Below, in pieces: positions 1-7,771 of a DNA stretch of 64,000 nt. Source of the DNA: Bog-473 sp963777485 (GTDB taxonomy: Bacteria > Actinomycetota > Acidimicrobiia > Acidimicrobiales > RAAP-2). The position numbers and the translations under genes were made by a program. Every line of letters starts with the position of its first letter. Within the stretch, counting starts at the first letter, position 1. Where the stretch lies: positions 1,054,001-1,118,000 of the forward strand of contig CAVZQP010000002.1 in assembly GCA_963777485.1 (NCBI GenBank), read 5' to 3'. The notes beneath the pieces were generated by a model. The model did no database searches. It had not been told where the DNA came from and saw only the letters and a program-made list of their open reading frames with translations.

Positions 1-1
1 G

Positions 2-682
2 GTGGCCAACGCATCGGCTTATCAGACGGCGATCGACTTTCTGCCCATGGCCGCCGGGCTGATCATCGTCTCCGCGCTCACCGGCCCGCTGGTGGCCCGC
101 ATCGGTGCGCGTTGGCCCATGACGATCGGATGTCTCCTCGGAGGTGGCGGCATCTTGATCGCCAACGTCGTGTTGGACCCGACGGTCGGATTCGCGACGT
201 TGGGCTGGGTCCTGCCCATCGCCGGCATCGGTATTGGCATGCTGCTGGTGCCGGTCACGTCCGTCCCGTTGACGGTTGTCCCACCCGAGCGATCGGGCAT
301 GGCCGCATCGGCGACCAACACCAGCCGCGAGATGGGTGCCGTATTCGGCGTGGCCATCCTCGGCTCCATCGTCAACGCCAAGCTCACCGGCGACCTTGCG
401 GCCCGGCTCAAGGCGATCGGGATCCCGCCCAATTTCCAGAGCTTGGTGGAGCATGCGATCCAGACCGGCGGCGCCTCCAGCGGAGGTGCCGCGAGCAGCG
501 CGGAACACTCAAAGAACGCAACGGTGGCTGAGATCGCGAAGAAGGTCGTCAATGCCGCATACGACGCGTTCGGTTCAGGGTTGCACGAGGCGCTCCTGGT
601 ATCGGGCTGTCTCATCCTGGCGGGCGCGGTCGTCGCGTTCTTCACGATCCACCGCGTGCGCGGCGAAACCTACGAACTCTGA
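2..682 (+). CDS. MFS drug-efflux transporter, DHA2/EmrB-type, C-terminal part (5' truncated by the window)
   Basis: This is the last ~226 residues of a major facilitator superfamily exporter of the 14-TM DHA2 type, an inner-membrane proton-coupled efflux pump. The fragment begins inside the protein (FLPMAAGLIIVSALTGPL resembles the start of the second half) and holds several hydrophobic helices. The stretch VPPERSGMAASATNTSREMG matches the conserved loop of EmrB/QacA-like proteins, and a final helix precedes the C-terminus. The first in-frame GTG lies at the very edge, so the true start is outside. The stop directly abuts the stop of the convergent mscS gene. Substrate cannot be inferred. Confidence 0.85.
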   Translation: MANASAYQTAIDFLPMAAGLIIVSALTGPLVARIGARWPMTIGCLLGGGGILIANVVLDPTVGFATLGWVLPIAGIGIGMLLVPVTSVPLTVVPPERSGMAASATNTSREMGAVFGVAILGSIVNAKLTGDLAARLKAIGIPPNFQSLVEHAIQTGGASSGGAASSAEHSKNATVAEIAKKVVNAAYDAFGSGLHEALLVSGCLILAGAVVAFFTIHRVRGETYEL

Positions 683-1414
683 TCAGCCGTGCCGGGTTGT
701 TGATGAGGTGGCGGAACGCCCCTCGACATGGCGAGCTCCGACCGTCACCAGCTTCTCGGTTTCGTCACGGCGTTCGGGTGGCGGCCACGGCCCGACGGCT
801 GCGGCCAGGAACGAGGAGTTGGGCACTTTGAGCTGTCCCTGTTCCGTGAGCACCGAGACGTAGGTCAAGCTCATGGACGTGACCGTCCCGTAGAACTCGC
901 CTCCGAGAGCCCCTGAGCGCACCCGGATGTAGTTGCCGACAGAAATCGGGCGGGCCAGGAGCAGGACGAACCCGGCGAAGACGTTGCCCAAACTCTGTTG
1001 TGCAGCGATCCCGAGGACGACGCCAGCGATCGCACCACCCAGGAGGAAATGACCGACCGGGACGGACAGCAGGGACAGCGTTCCGATCAGTGCGACGAGA
1101 TACCCGAAGCCGGTCACAAGCATGTGCACCGCGGCTGCAGCCGTCTGGCCGCCTCGCCACTTGGCGAGATCGTCGAGTTCGGACGCGATCGACCGTGCAC
1201 ATGCAACGACGAGGATCATGAAACCGACGGCGGGTGTGTAGAGGAGCAGGCGTCCGCCAAGCGTGTGCGCGTGATGCGATGCCAGCGATGATCCGACTAC
1301 CAGTACGAGGACTGCTCCCGCCCCCGTGGCCAGGGCGCGTCGAAACCGGGGGCGACGGACGAGCTCGCGAGTCGGGTCAACCACCGAGACGCGCCCGCCG
1401 CGGCGCAGCCTCAC
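683..1414 (-). CDS. Small mechanosensitive channel, MscS family
   Basis: A 243-residue MscS-like channel that would gate in response to membrane tension. Three hydrophobic segments occur near residues 27-45, 55-70 and 95-115, followed by the pore-lining TM3 with its Gly/Ala pattern (GAIAGVVLGIAAQQSLGNVF) and the conserved start of the beta domain (LARPISVGNYIRV). The cytoplasmic vestibule is shorter than in E. coli MscS, ending soon after the beta domain (LKVPNSSFLAAAVGPWPPP). The GTG start overlaps the TGA of the upstream doxX-like gene as GTGA, so the pair is probably cotranslated. Confidence 0.85.
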   Translation of the reverse strand: MRLRRGGRVSVVDPTRELVRRPRFRRALATGAGAVLVLVVGSSLASHHAHTLGGRLLLYTPAVGFMILVVACARSIASELDDLAKWRGGQTAAAAVHMLVTGFGYLVALIGTLSLLSVPVGHFLLGGAIAGVVLGIAAQQSLGNVFAGFVLLLARPISVGNYIRVRSGALGGEFYGTVTSMSLTYVSVLTEQGQLKVPNSSFLAAAVGPWPPPERRDETEKLVTVGARHVEGRSATSSTTRHG

Positions 1415-1878
1415 TGACCTCGACGGATGCGCAGCCTGCCCTTGCTCTCCTTCTTCGAGCGCGACGAGCGGCTTGTCGAGCTCTCAGTGGCTACGAGCAA
1501 GAGGCCACCGAAAAGACCGAGGTTCTTCGCAAAGTGGGCGAGCTGCATGTTGCGCGCGTCTTCGTCCAGCTCTTCCCAAAATCGGTGTCCAGCCAGGGTC
1601 GTGGGGACGAGTGTCCCCGCGAGCACGGCCGCAGACAGACGCCGAAAGATGCCGATCGACAACATTGCGCCCGCAACAACCTGCGTGATCCCGTTCAACC
1701 GCACCAGGGTTTCGGTGTCGTCGGGCAGGGCCGTGACCCGCTCCGCGATCGGCCCAGTGACCTTCTCAGCCTTCTTGACCTTCCCCTCAGGATGCATCGC
1801 CGCGTCGAGACCGCCCCGAATGAAGATGGACGCGATCAGCGGGCTCGCTACCCGGGTGGTGATGCTGCTCATCGGCAT
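1411..1878 (-). CDS. DoxX family membrane protein
   Basis: A 155-residue DoxX-like integral membrane protein. The N-terminal pattern SPLIASIFIRGGLDAAMHPE and later NGITQVVAGAMLSIGIFRRLSAAVLAG are typical of DoxX, with about four hydrophobic segments and a charged C-terminal tail rich in Ser, Arg and Lys. DoxX proteins are linked to quinone/thiol redox chemistry, but no specific role can be assigned here. A good Shine-Dalgarno (GGAAAGGA) lies 7-14 bases before the ATG. It is first in a two-gene unit with the MscS channel through a GTGA overlap. Confidence 0.8.
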   Translation of the reverse strand: MPMSSITTRVASPLIASIFIRGGLDAAMHPEGKVKKAEKVTGPIAERVTALPDDTETLVRLNGITQVVAGAMLSIGIFRRLSAAVLAGTLVPTTLAGHRFWEELDEDARNMQLAHFAKNLGLFGGLLLVATESSTSRSSRSKKESKGRLRIRRGQ

Positions 1879-2322
1879 GGCGATTCCTTTCCTTCGGGGG
1901 CATGGCCGGCGCTGAGGCGGCGGTTGTGCCCGGTAATCACGTACCCCCGTCGGCGTCGATCAATCGGTTTTGATCTGGCTTTGAGCGAGTGAACAGGAGG
2001 CTCGGCCGTGACGCGCAGGGCTCGGGCCGACAAACACCCTTTGCGCCGATGGTTTCCGACCATTTCCTGCGAGGTTCTTCGGATGGGATATCGCTGGCCG
2101 GTGCGCTGACGGCGCCTCCGGCGTCGAACGGCAGCAGCGTGGTCCGTGATCGGACGGGAGGAGGCCGTACAAGGCGTTCGGGCTGGTCGCAGCAGCGAAG
2201 GCTGAGCGCCCCGGGTGCTTAAGCCAGTCGAGCCGTCACGGTCTTCGTGGTCCCCCTCAGTTGCCTGCCAATTCAGATGCCGCGGCCTGGTCGAGGTTTG
2301 TCCTTTGGCGATCCAACACAGA
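1879..2322. other. Non-coding stretch between doxX-like and glycosyltransferase genes
   Basis: About 440 bases with no convincing gene. Open frames exist on both strands, but their translations are Arg/Pro-rich, lack domain-like patterns and look like frame shadows. It contains the upstream region of the doxX-like gene; a weak TTGATC...TGATTA pair on the minus strand around 1930-1965 could be its promoter. No terminator with a T-run is obvious after the glycosyltransferase gene. Confidence 0.5.
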
Positions 2323-3396
2323 TCAGCTTCGGTGTGGCCCAGTGGCGGTCGCAACTCCGGCGAACCCGCGCGATGATCGCCTCTGGTGTTCAGCGATTGC
2401 ATGCTGGTAGACGCCGACATACGCGTCGACCATGCGGTCACTGCTGAACCTTTGCACAGCCACGTCTCGCACTGTCTGCCGGTCGAACTGACCGACTCGC
2501 ATGATTGCCGCAGCCGCCGAAGCGACGTCCGACACCAGAGAGCCAGTCGTGCCGTCGACGACGAGTTCGGGCATGGAACCTCGGTCGAATGCGATCACGG
2601 GTGTGCCACACGCCATGGCCTCCACGACCGAGAGCCCGAACGGCTCGTCAAAGTCGATCAAATGAAGAAGGGCCAGGGCGCCCCCGAGGAAGGACGAGCG
2701 ATCCTCGGCACGGACGGGCCCCTCGAATCGCACGCGATCGCCGTCCAGGCGTGGCACGATCTCCCGCCTGAAGTACCGATCATCTTGAACGATTCCTGCT
2801 AAACGGATCGGGATCCCCGTCTTTTCGGCGGCATCGATCGCCGCGACCACTCCCTTGTCCGGGTGGATACGTCCGAAGAAGGCCAGGTAGGAACCAGCAG
2901 TCGGGCTGAACTTGAAGTTGCCTGTCTCTATCCCGTGATGGATCGTCGCCACATAGTCGAGGGCGGGGTGCCGGTCGGCATCGCTGATCGCGACATAGAA
3001 CGTGCTCTGGTTGTACTTGGCGAACACCGGCACGATGTGTCGCGAAGAGAAGCCGTGAATTGTCGTGACGACCGGCGTTGACACCAACGCGGAGTAGGTG
3101 AGGGGCAGGAAGTCAAAGCTGTTGTGGATGACGTCGAACTCAGACGCCCGTTCAAAGACCTGCGATATATGCAGACATTCGGCCACTTTCGGGTCGATAG
3201 TCGGGTCCTCCGACCAGCCCCGGGACACCACGCTGCACAACCGTGCCGACGTTTCGGAGTCGCCCGCAGCGAACAAGGTGACTTCGTGCCCCCGAGCCAC
3301 GAGGCCTTCGGTGAGGAGTGAGGCGAAGAGCTCCCACGGTCCGTAGTGGCGCGGCGGGACACGCCATGCAATCGGCGCGAGGACTGCAACGCGCAT
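2323..3396 (-). CDS. Glycosyltransferase family 4 protein
   Basis: A 357-residue GT-B fold, retaining GT4-type glycosyltransferase. The N-terminal acceptor domain starts MRVAVLAPIAWRVPPRHYGP, the usual GT4 opening with a Gly-containing loop (YGPWE), followed by GLVARGHEVTLFAAGDS. The C-terminal donor domain has FGRIHPDKGVVAAIDAA and the EX7E-type element EPFGLSVVEAMACGTPVIA near residues 258-276, which binds the nucleotide sugar. It is the last gene of the glycan operon (7360 down to 2323), 6 bases after the small Lys-rich gene. Donor and acceptor are unknown; mannosyl transfer is a guess from the GH130 neighbour. Confidence 0.85.
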   Translation of the reverse strand: MRVAVLAPIAWRVPPRHYGPWELFASLLTEGLVARGHEVTLFAAGDSETSARLCSVVSRGWSEDPTIDPKVAECLHISQVFERASEFDVIHNSFDFLPLTYSALVSTPVVTTIHGFSSRHIVPVFAKYNQSTFYVAISDADRHPALDYVATIHHGIETGNFKFSPTAGSYLAFFGRIHPDKGVVAAIDAAEKTGIPIRLAGIVQDDRYFRREIVPRLDGDRVRFEGPVRAEDRSSFLGGALALLHLIDFDEPFGLSVVEAMACGTPVIAFDRGSMPELVVDGTTGSLVSDVASAAAAIMRVGQFDRQTVRDVAVQRFSSDRMVDAYVGVYQHAIAEHQRRSSRGFAGVATATGPHRS

Positions 3397-3402
3397 TAGG
3401 CC

Positions 3403-3534
3403 TCAGCGTCCCAGCCCCAGGCGATCCGCGTTCTTGTCTCGCTCGCCTCGCTTCTCTTTTTTCGCTTGCCTCTTCTCCTTGAGGGACTTTCCCGGCTTTT
3501 TTCCGGAAGGCTTCTGAGGCGATCTGTCAGGCAC
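3403..3534 (-). CDS. Small Lys/Arg-rich protein of unknown function
   Basis: A 43-residue protein, very basic, with the core KPGKSLKEKRQAKKEKRGER, starting VPDRSPQKPSG and ending ADRLGLGR. The GTG start has a GGAG Shine-Dalgarno six bases upstream. It sits 33 bases after the GH130 stop and 6 bases before the GT4 start, fully inside the operon. Short proteins with a SLKEKR-AKK-type core are, from memory, common in actinobacteria, but I cannot name a function. Basic charge and small size suggest nucleic-acid or polyanion contact (inference). Confidence 0.6.
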   Translation of the reverse strand: MPDRSPQKPSGKKPGKSLKEKRQAKKEKRGERDKNADRLGLGR

Positions 3535-3567
3535 TGTGTTCTCCAGTCATTCCAGTTGATACACGAG

Positions 3568-5055
3568 TCATGCGGCGACGGCAGTCAGGGACGCAAGAAG
3601 CTCGTCCAGAGGCACAGTCGCCATGCCGATGGAAGAGTCGTTAATTCCGTAAGGAATGACCAGCGTGTCCTGATGGAGGAGGGCGCCGCAGGAGTAGACG
3701 ACGTTGGGCACATAGCCATCCTGCTCGTCGTGAGCCGGGCTGAGGAGGGGCTCACGCAGCTGGCCGATGATCCGCGTGGGGTCTTCGAGGTCGAGCAATA
3801 TCGCCCCGATGCAGTAGGTGCGCATGGGGCCTACGCCGTGGGTGAGCACCAACCAGCCTGCTTCGGTCTCCATCGGAGAGCCGCAGTTGCCGAGTTGAAT
3901 GACGTCCCAGGGCTTCGCCGGCTGTTGGCAGGGCCGGCCTTCTTCCCACCGACGAAGGTTGTCCGAGTAGGTGATGGCGTTCGACTCGCGATCACTTCGA
4001 GAGAGAGCGGCGAAACGGCCGCCGATCCGGCGAGGGAAGAGGGCGAGACCCTTGTTGGCGGCTGCCGTCCCGACTATCGGAGAGGTGGTGAAGGTCAAGA
4101 AATCTTCGGTTTCGAGGAGTTGTTGACCGATATCGGTGCCGTTGTAGGCCGTATAGGAGGCGTAGTAGGTCACGCTGGCGTCGTCGTCAGTGAACCGGAC
4201 GAACCGAGCATCTTCCATGCCGTTGGACTCAGCATTCATTGCCGGCAGCAGCACCCGCTCGCTCAACGGCGTAGTGGTGTCGAATCGGACGCCGTAGGTC
4301 CGTTCGGCGATGCGGCGCATGAGGCCGATGATCCTCTTCGCCTGCTTTCGAGTGGCCACGTGCCTTTCCAGAAGCCTGAGCCTGGTCTCCAGCTCGGCCT
4401 TGGTGAACCGGGCTCCGAGACGACCCAGCACGTAGTCCGCATCATCGCCGCCACTACGAAGGCGACGCAGTTCGCCTCTGAATACCTCCCCCTCGAGCGT
4501 CGCCGTCTCCTGGCAGCCTTCTGTGGCGTAATTCGGTGCAGGGTCGAGATCAACGTCTCCCGATCCGAGGATCACCCCTGTCCGAAATCCGATGGAAGAT
4601 CTATGGCCCTCACCTATGGCCCGGACACTCATCACGAAGCGCAGGCTGTCGCTGCCGACGCCGGTCTGGTCGGGGTGCATCACCATGCTCGGATTGCAGA
4701 GGGCGGCGCCCTCAATCGCGTATTCACTCGTGAAGGTCGCCCCAAGGAGCAGGCGCCGGGTAGGGGACAATTCGCATTCGGGGTCGAGGCGATCGGAGAG
4801 CTCGTCTGCGTGGCTCAGGAACGTCTCGGGCAAGCGACGATGTCGGCCCAGGAACCGCTCCATGACATCGTCGATGCTCCGCTGAACCTCGTCGTCTGGC
4901 AGCTCCAAGACGCGCTGCAAGACCGTGGATGATCGCGATTCTTGTTGGTCGAACCCCTCGTGCCCGGGTACGAATAGGCGTGTCACCACGCGCGAGCTGT
5001 CAGCTGCCATGTGCACCGGGCTGCGACGGGCGAGGCCTGAATCCCGCAAGGTCAT
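3568..5055 (-). CDS. GH130 family beta-mannoside phosphorylase/hydrolase-like protein
   Basis: A 495-residue protein whose C-terminal ~330 residues form a GH130-type five-bladed propeller. Recognisable blocks are MEDARFVRFTDDDASVTYYA, TKGLAL-like ANKGLALFPRRIGGRFAALSR, GVGPMRTYCIGAILLDLEDP and the final YVPNVVYSCGALLHQDTLVI, as in the family. GH130 enzymes phosphorolyse or hydrolyse beta-mannosides (1,2- or 1,4-linked). The N-terminal ~130 residues are an additional helical region. The ATG overlaps the upstream TGA as ATGA. Lying between glycosyltransferases, it more likely trims or remodels a glycan made by this operon than serves catabolism (inference). Phosphorylase versus hydrolase cannot be settled by eye. 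Confidence 0.8.
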   Translation of the reverse strand: MTLRDSGLARRSPVHMAADSSRVVTRLFVPGHEGFDQQESRSSTVLQRVLELPDDEVQRSIDDVMERFLGRHRRLPETFLSHADELSDRLDPECELSPTRRLLLGATFTSEYAIEGAALCNPSMVMHPDQTGVGSDSLRFVMSVRAIGEGHRSSIGFRTGVILGSGDVDLDPAPNYATEGCQETATLEGEVFRGELRRLRSGGDDADYVLGRLGARFTKAELETRLRLLERHVATRKQAKRIIGLMRRIAERTYGVRFDTTTPLSERVLLPAMNAESNGMEDARFVRFTDDDASVTYYASYTAYNGTDIGQQLLETEDFLTFTTSPIVGTAAANKGLALFPRRIGGRFAALSRSDRESNAITYSDNLRRWEEGRPCQQPAKPWDVIQLGNCGSPMETEAGWLVLTHGVGPMRTYCIGAILLDLEDPTRIIGQLREPLLSPAHDEQDGYVPNVVYSCGALLHQDTLVIPYGINDSSIGMATVPLDELLASLTAVAA

Positions 5056-6080
5056 CGCAAGACACCCGCCGATGATCGTGCGTGCTGCAAGGTCGAAAGA
5101 AGGGCGAGCGTGGACTCTGTGCCCTGATTGAGATTGGCACCGCCGATCTCCAAGCCATCAAAGGCTCCGCCGGTTGCGGGGTCCCACATGACGACCGAAC
5201 CGTCATTGTGGCCTTGAAACCAATCCGCGGATGCGGTGACACCGTCCACCCATCGCCGGTTGTTGTCCACGGTCATGGCGCGGGCACACGCATCGGCCAT
5301 TGCTGCCACTTCAATGGGCTGTTGGTCGAATCTCGGACCTTTGTCTTTGGGGCCGCGACCCCCGACGGGCGTGACCGAGAGATGCCCTTGTTGGCTCTCG
5401 CGATCGAGCAGCCACGCCAAGAGGTCCAGCCCGCGCTTCACGAGAATCGGACGATGGAGTTCTGACCCCGCGGCGATCATCGCCTCGGGAAGGGTGGCGT
5501 TGGCGTAAGTGAGGCGCCGCTCGGGCCACGGCCAGCTGGCATTCCAGCGGACCCTCGTCATCGAATCGGCGGCATCGGACAACAGGGACCGTGCCGACGT
5601 GTCATCGGGTTGGACGCTGAGCAATTCGGCTGCACCGAGAGCCGCGAACGCAGTTGCCCTCGGCCAGGAGGAGCGCGGTCTCATTGCTTGCTCGAGCCCA
5701 CGAGTAGCCCGATGTCGTATCTCGTCGTCGTCACTGTGCGATGCCGCGGTGCCCAGCCCCCAGATGCATCGGCCCCAGCAATCGTTGATGGTCGGGGGAT
5801 CGTCCCAGGTGCCGTGTCGGTTCATCCGATTCCGACATTTGCCTTGCGGTCCCAACGCTTCGAGAAGAAAACGCAGGCTGAGCACGGCCAAGTGGCGCAG
5901 AGCCGGCGTCCCAGATGGTTCCCGCGTCGCAACGACAAGCACACGGGCCATGTCGTCGGTGCAGTAGCCGTGTTCGGGTCTTGGTTCGCGATAGAGGGCG
6001 TGCTCGAACGTGCCCCGTTCGTCCGTCATGGCGACGAGGTGGCCGAAGTTCGGTTCAGGAGGTCTCAGCCCCGGGTTCAC
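5052..6080 (-). CDS. (alpha/alpha)6 glycosidase-like protein of a glycan operon
   Basis: I chose the GTG at 6080, which overlaps the upstream glycosyltransferase stop as GTGA, giving 342 residues. The frame stays open further upstream but runs into the preceding gene. The sequence has repeating helical hairpins and conserved aromatic/acidic blocks: EPRPEHGYCTDDMARVLVVA, INDCWGRCIWGLGTA, NASWPWPERRLTYANATLPE and NQGTESTLALLSTL. These are characteristic of six-hairpin glycosidase-fold proteins often annotated beside GT4 enzymes. TDD and NQGTEST are candidate active-site acids. Function is unproven; it may be a glycosidase or epimerase-like partner of the GH130 and GT4 enzymes. Confidence 0.65.
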   Translation of the reverse strand: MNPGLRPPEPNFGHLVAMTDERGTFEHALYREPRPEHGYCTDDMARVLVVATREPSGTPALRHLAVLSLRFLLEALGPQGKCRNRMNRHGTWDDPPTINDCWGRCIWGLGTAASHSDDDEIRHRATRGLEQAMRPRSSWPRATAFAALGAAELLSVQPDDTSARSLLSDAADSMTRVRWNASWPWPERRLTYANATLPEAMIAAGSELHRPILVKRGLDLLAWLLDRESQQGHLSVTPVGGRGPKDKGPRFDQQPIEVAAMADACARAMTVDNNRRWVDGVTASADWFQGHNDGSVVMWDPATGGAFDGLEIGGANLNQGTESTLALLSTLQHARSSAGVLR

Positions 6081-7360
6081 ACCAGCGCCAACCGATCGTT
6101 GAGCAGCCCTTGGCCCAGGTGCAGGTACTCGCCGGCCACCACCGTCCATCCAAGGCCGGGCGCCATTCGGGACGCTTCGGCAGCCATGCTGGCAGCGAGC
6201 TCTGGTCGGGTGAGGACCCGTTTCAGTGCACGCGCCATCGCATCGGGGTCGTCGTGGTCGACCACGAGTCCGGCGCCGCTCGCCAACAACTCGACAGCAT
6301 GCGGAAAAGCCGTCGCAACCACCGGCCTTCCGGCAGCAATCGCGTCAACCAGGACGCCGGATGTCACCTGGTCCTTGGAGTCGTACGGCAGGACGACCAC
6401 CTTGCTCGATTGGATCAATGCGGTGAGCGCGGCCACATCGCGGTAGTCGTCGTCGAACTCGACGGACGACGAAATCCCGTGTTGTTTCGCCTGCTCAATT
6501 CTGGCGCGACGGTATGACTCACCGTGGGCTGCGAGCACTTTGGGGTGGGTACGGCCAGCGACCAGATAACGCGGCCGCATCGGGAGATCATGCAAGGTGC
6601 GCATGGCCTCAATAGCTCGCTCTATTCCCTTGCCCGGGCCAATCAGCCCCCAGGTCAAGATGACTGGTCGTTCCGTCCGGTCCGGCACCACACGTCGAGC
6701 AGGCACCGCGGCGCCGTGCGCAATGGTCGCCACTTTGGAAGCATCGACGTCGAAGCCGTCGCACAGTCGGACCCGGGCCGCCTCGGTCATGACAACCGTG
6801 CGGTCCGCCAAGGCAACCACCTCGTTGAGAACGCTCCGTTGATGTGGTGTCGGGTTCCTCAGGATTGTGTGGGCGATCACGATGGAAGGGATCCGGAGAC
6901 CGCCGATGGTCTCGAGGACCTCGTCTCCGTCGGTGCCTCCGTAGAGTCCGTACTCGTGCTGGATGACGGCCACGTCGAACTGGTTCAGCGAGTCCGAACT
7001 CGCACTCAAGGAGTGCCGCGATCCGTTGACCAGCTCGCCCACGACACGGTCGCTTTGCGGGGTCTGCGCGTACGCGTCGTCCACGACCCGTACCACGCCT
7101 ACGTGAGCGTCGTTGGCGGCCAACCCGGACGCCAGCGCTGCGGTGAACGTGGCCAGACCGCACGCCGTCGGGGGGAACGAGCTGAGAATCCCGAAAGAAG
7201 GAACGCGACGATGCAGGCCTTCGTTGGGCAAGTTCCGGACGCGCACAGGTTGCTCCTCAGGGAGGCTCGGTCGAGGCGTCGAGCCTGCACGGGGCGACGT
7301 CGGCCCAAATGGCCGTCCTGCCCAAGCGAGGCGACTCTCCCAAGGGGACGAGACACTCAT
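6077..7360 (-). CDS. Glycosyltransferase family 4 protein, first gene of the glycan operon
   Basis: A 427-residue GT-B glycosyltransferase. After a ~50-residue variable N-terminus come FGILSSFPPTACGLATFTAA (a GT4 opening with Gly-rich acceptor loop), IQHEYGLYGGTDGDEVL and TILRNPTPHQRSVLNE. The donor domain includes LTWGLIGPGKGIERAIEAMR, YRRARIEQAKQHGI and a C-terminal DQVTSGVLVDAIAAGRPVVA that replaces the classical EX7E by SGVLVDA. The conserved core begins near residue 54, so the start may lie downstream of the chosen ATG. It heads an operon of five genes joined by GTGA or ATGA overlaps or by short gaps. Confidence 0.82.
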   Translation of the reverse strand: MSVSSPWESRLAWAGRPFGPTSPRAGSTPRPSLPEEQPVRVRNLPNEGLHRRVPSFGILSSFPPTACGLATFTAALASGLAANDAHVGVVRVVDDAYAQTPQSDRVVGELVNGSRHSLSASSDSLNQFDVAVIQHEYGLYGGTDGDEVLETIGGLRIPSIVIAHTILRNPTPHQRSVLNEVVALADRTVVMTEAARVRLCDGFDVDASKVATIAHGAAVPARRVVPDRTERPVILTWGLIGPGKGIERAIEAMRTLHDLPMRPRYLVAGRTHPKVLAAHGESYRRARIEQAKQHGISSSVEFDDDYRDVAALTALIQSSKVVVLPYDSKDQVTSGVLVDAIAAGRPVVATAFPHAVELLASGAGLVVDHDDPDAMARALKRVLTRPELAASMAAEASRMAPGLGWTVVAGEYLHLGQGLLNDRLALV

Positions 7361-7579
7361 CGTACCGTGGATATGGTCAGCCGTTGCGTCGACCCAACGA
7401 CAGTTCCGTGGTCACCGCGTTCCTGTTGGCCACTGCACAGCTCCGGCGGGAGGAGAGTAAGCCGATACGGCGGCGGGGCCCTGGAGTTCTGGAAGGCGGG
7501 GGAGCAGTGACCGCCGACCAATGTGCAACTGATGTCCCCGGTAACGGTCAGTTGCCCACCGGCGCTCCGGTCAGTACAG

Positions 7580-7651
7580 CGCCCCCGGCAGGACTCGAAC
7601 CTGCGCCACCGGCTCCGGAGGCCGGTGCTCTATCCGCTGAGCTACGGGGGC
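7580..7651 (-). tRNA. tRNA-Arg (anticodon CCG)
   Basis: Reverse-strand cloverleaf: acceptor GCCCCCG (7651-7645) pairs with CGGGGGC (7587-7581), and the D-arm is GCTCAGCGGATAGAGC. The anticodon stem CCGGC/GCCGG encloses loop CTCCGGA, so the anticodon is CCG (Arg, codon CGG). The T-arm is GCAGG-TTCGAGT-CCTGC and the discriminator is G. The CCA end is not encoded. It lies between the accessory glycan operon and lysA. Confidence 0.93.
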
Positions 7652-7757
7652 GGGGAATGTCCGCACCGCTGCAGCGTCGCTGCGCGTGCAGGTCGAAGAT
7701 CGTAGCCGTCGGGCTCGGACCTGGCCCCACCAGGTAGGACAAGCGCGAACGCTGCCG

Positions 7758-7763
7758 TATCCT
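7758..7763 (+). promoter_or_regulatory. Probable -10 box of lysA
   Basis: TATCCT fits TANNNT and predicts a transcription start around 7770, two bases before the lysA ATG at 7772. This implies an almost leaderless mRNA, as for several other genes in the window. No clear -35 is visible. Confidence 0.45.
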
Positions 7764-7771
7764 GCATCTCC

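Noticed and set aside
1869..2441. Long minus-strand frame across the gap between doxX-like and GT4 genes
   Set aside because: Arg/Pro/Ser-rich translation without domain patterns, overlapping two real genes.
3466..4932. Long plus-strand frame opposite the GH130 gene
   Set aside because: A high-GC antisense shadow; the minus strand carries clear GH130 motifs.
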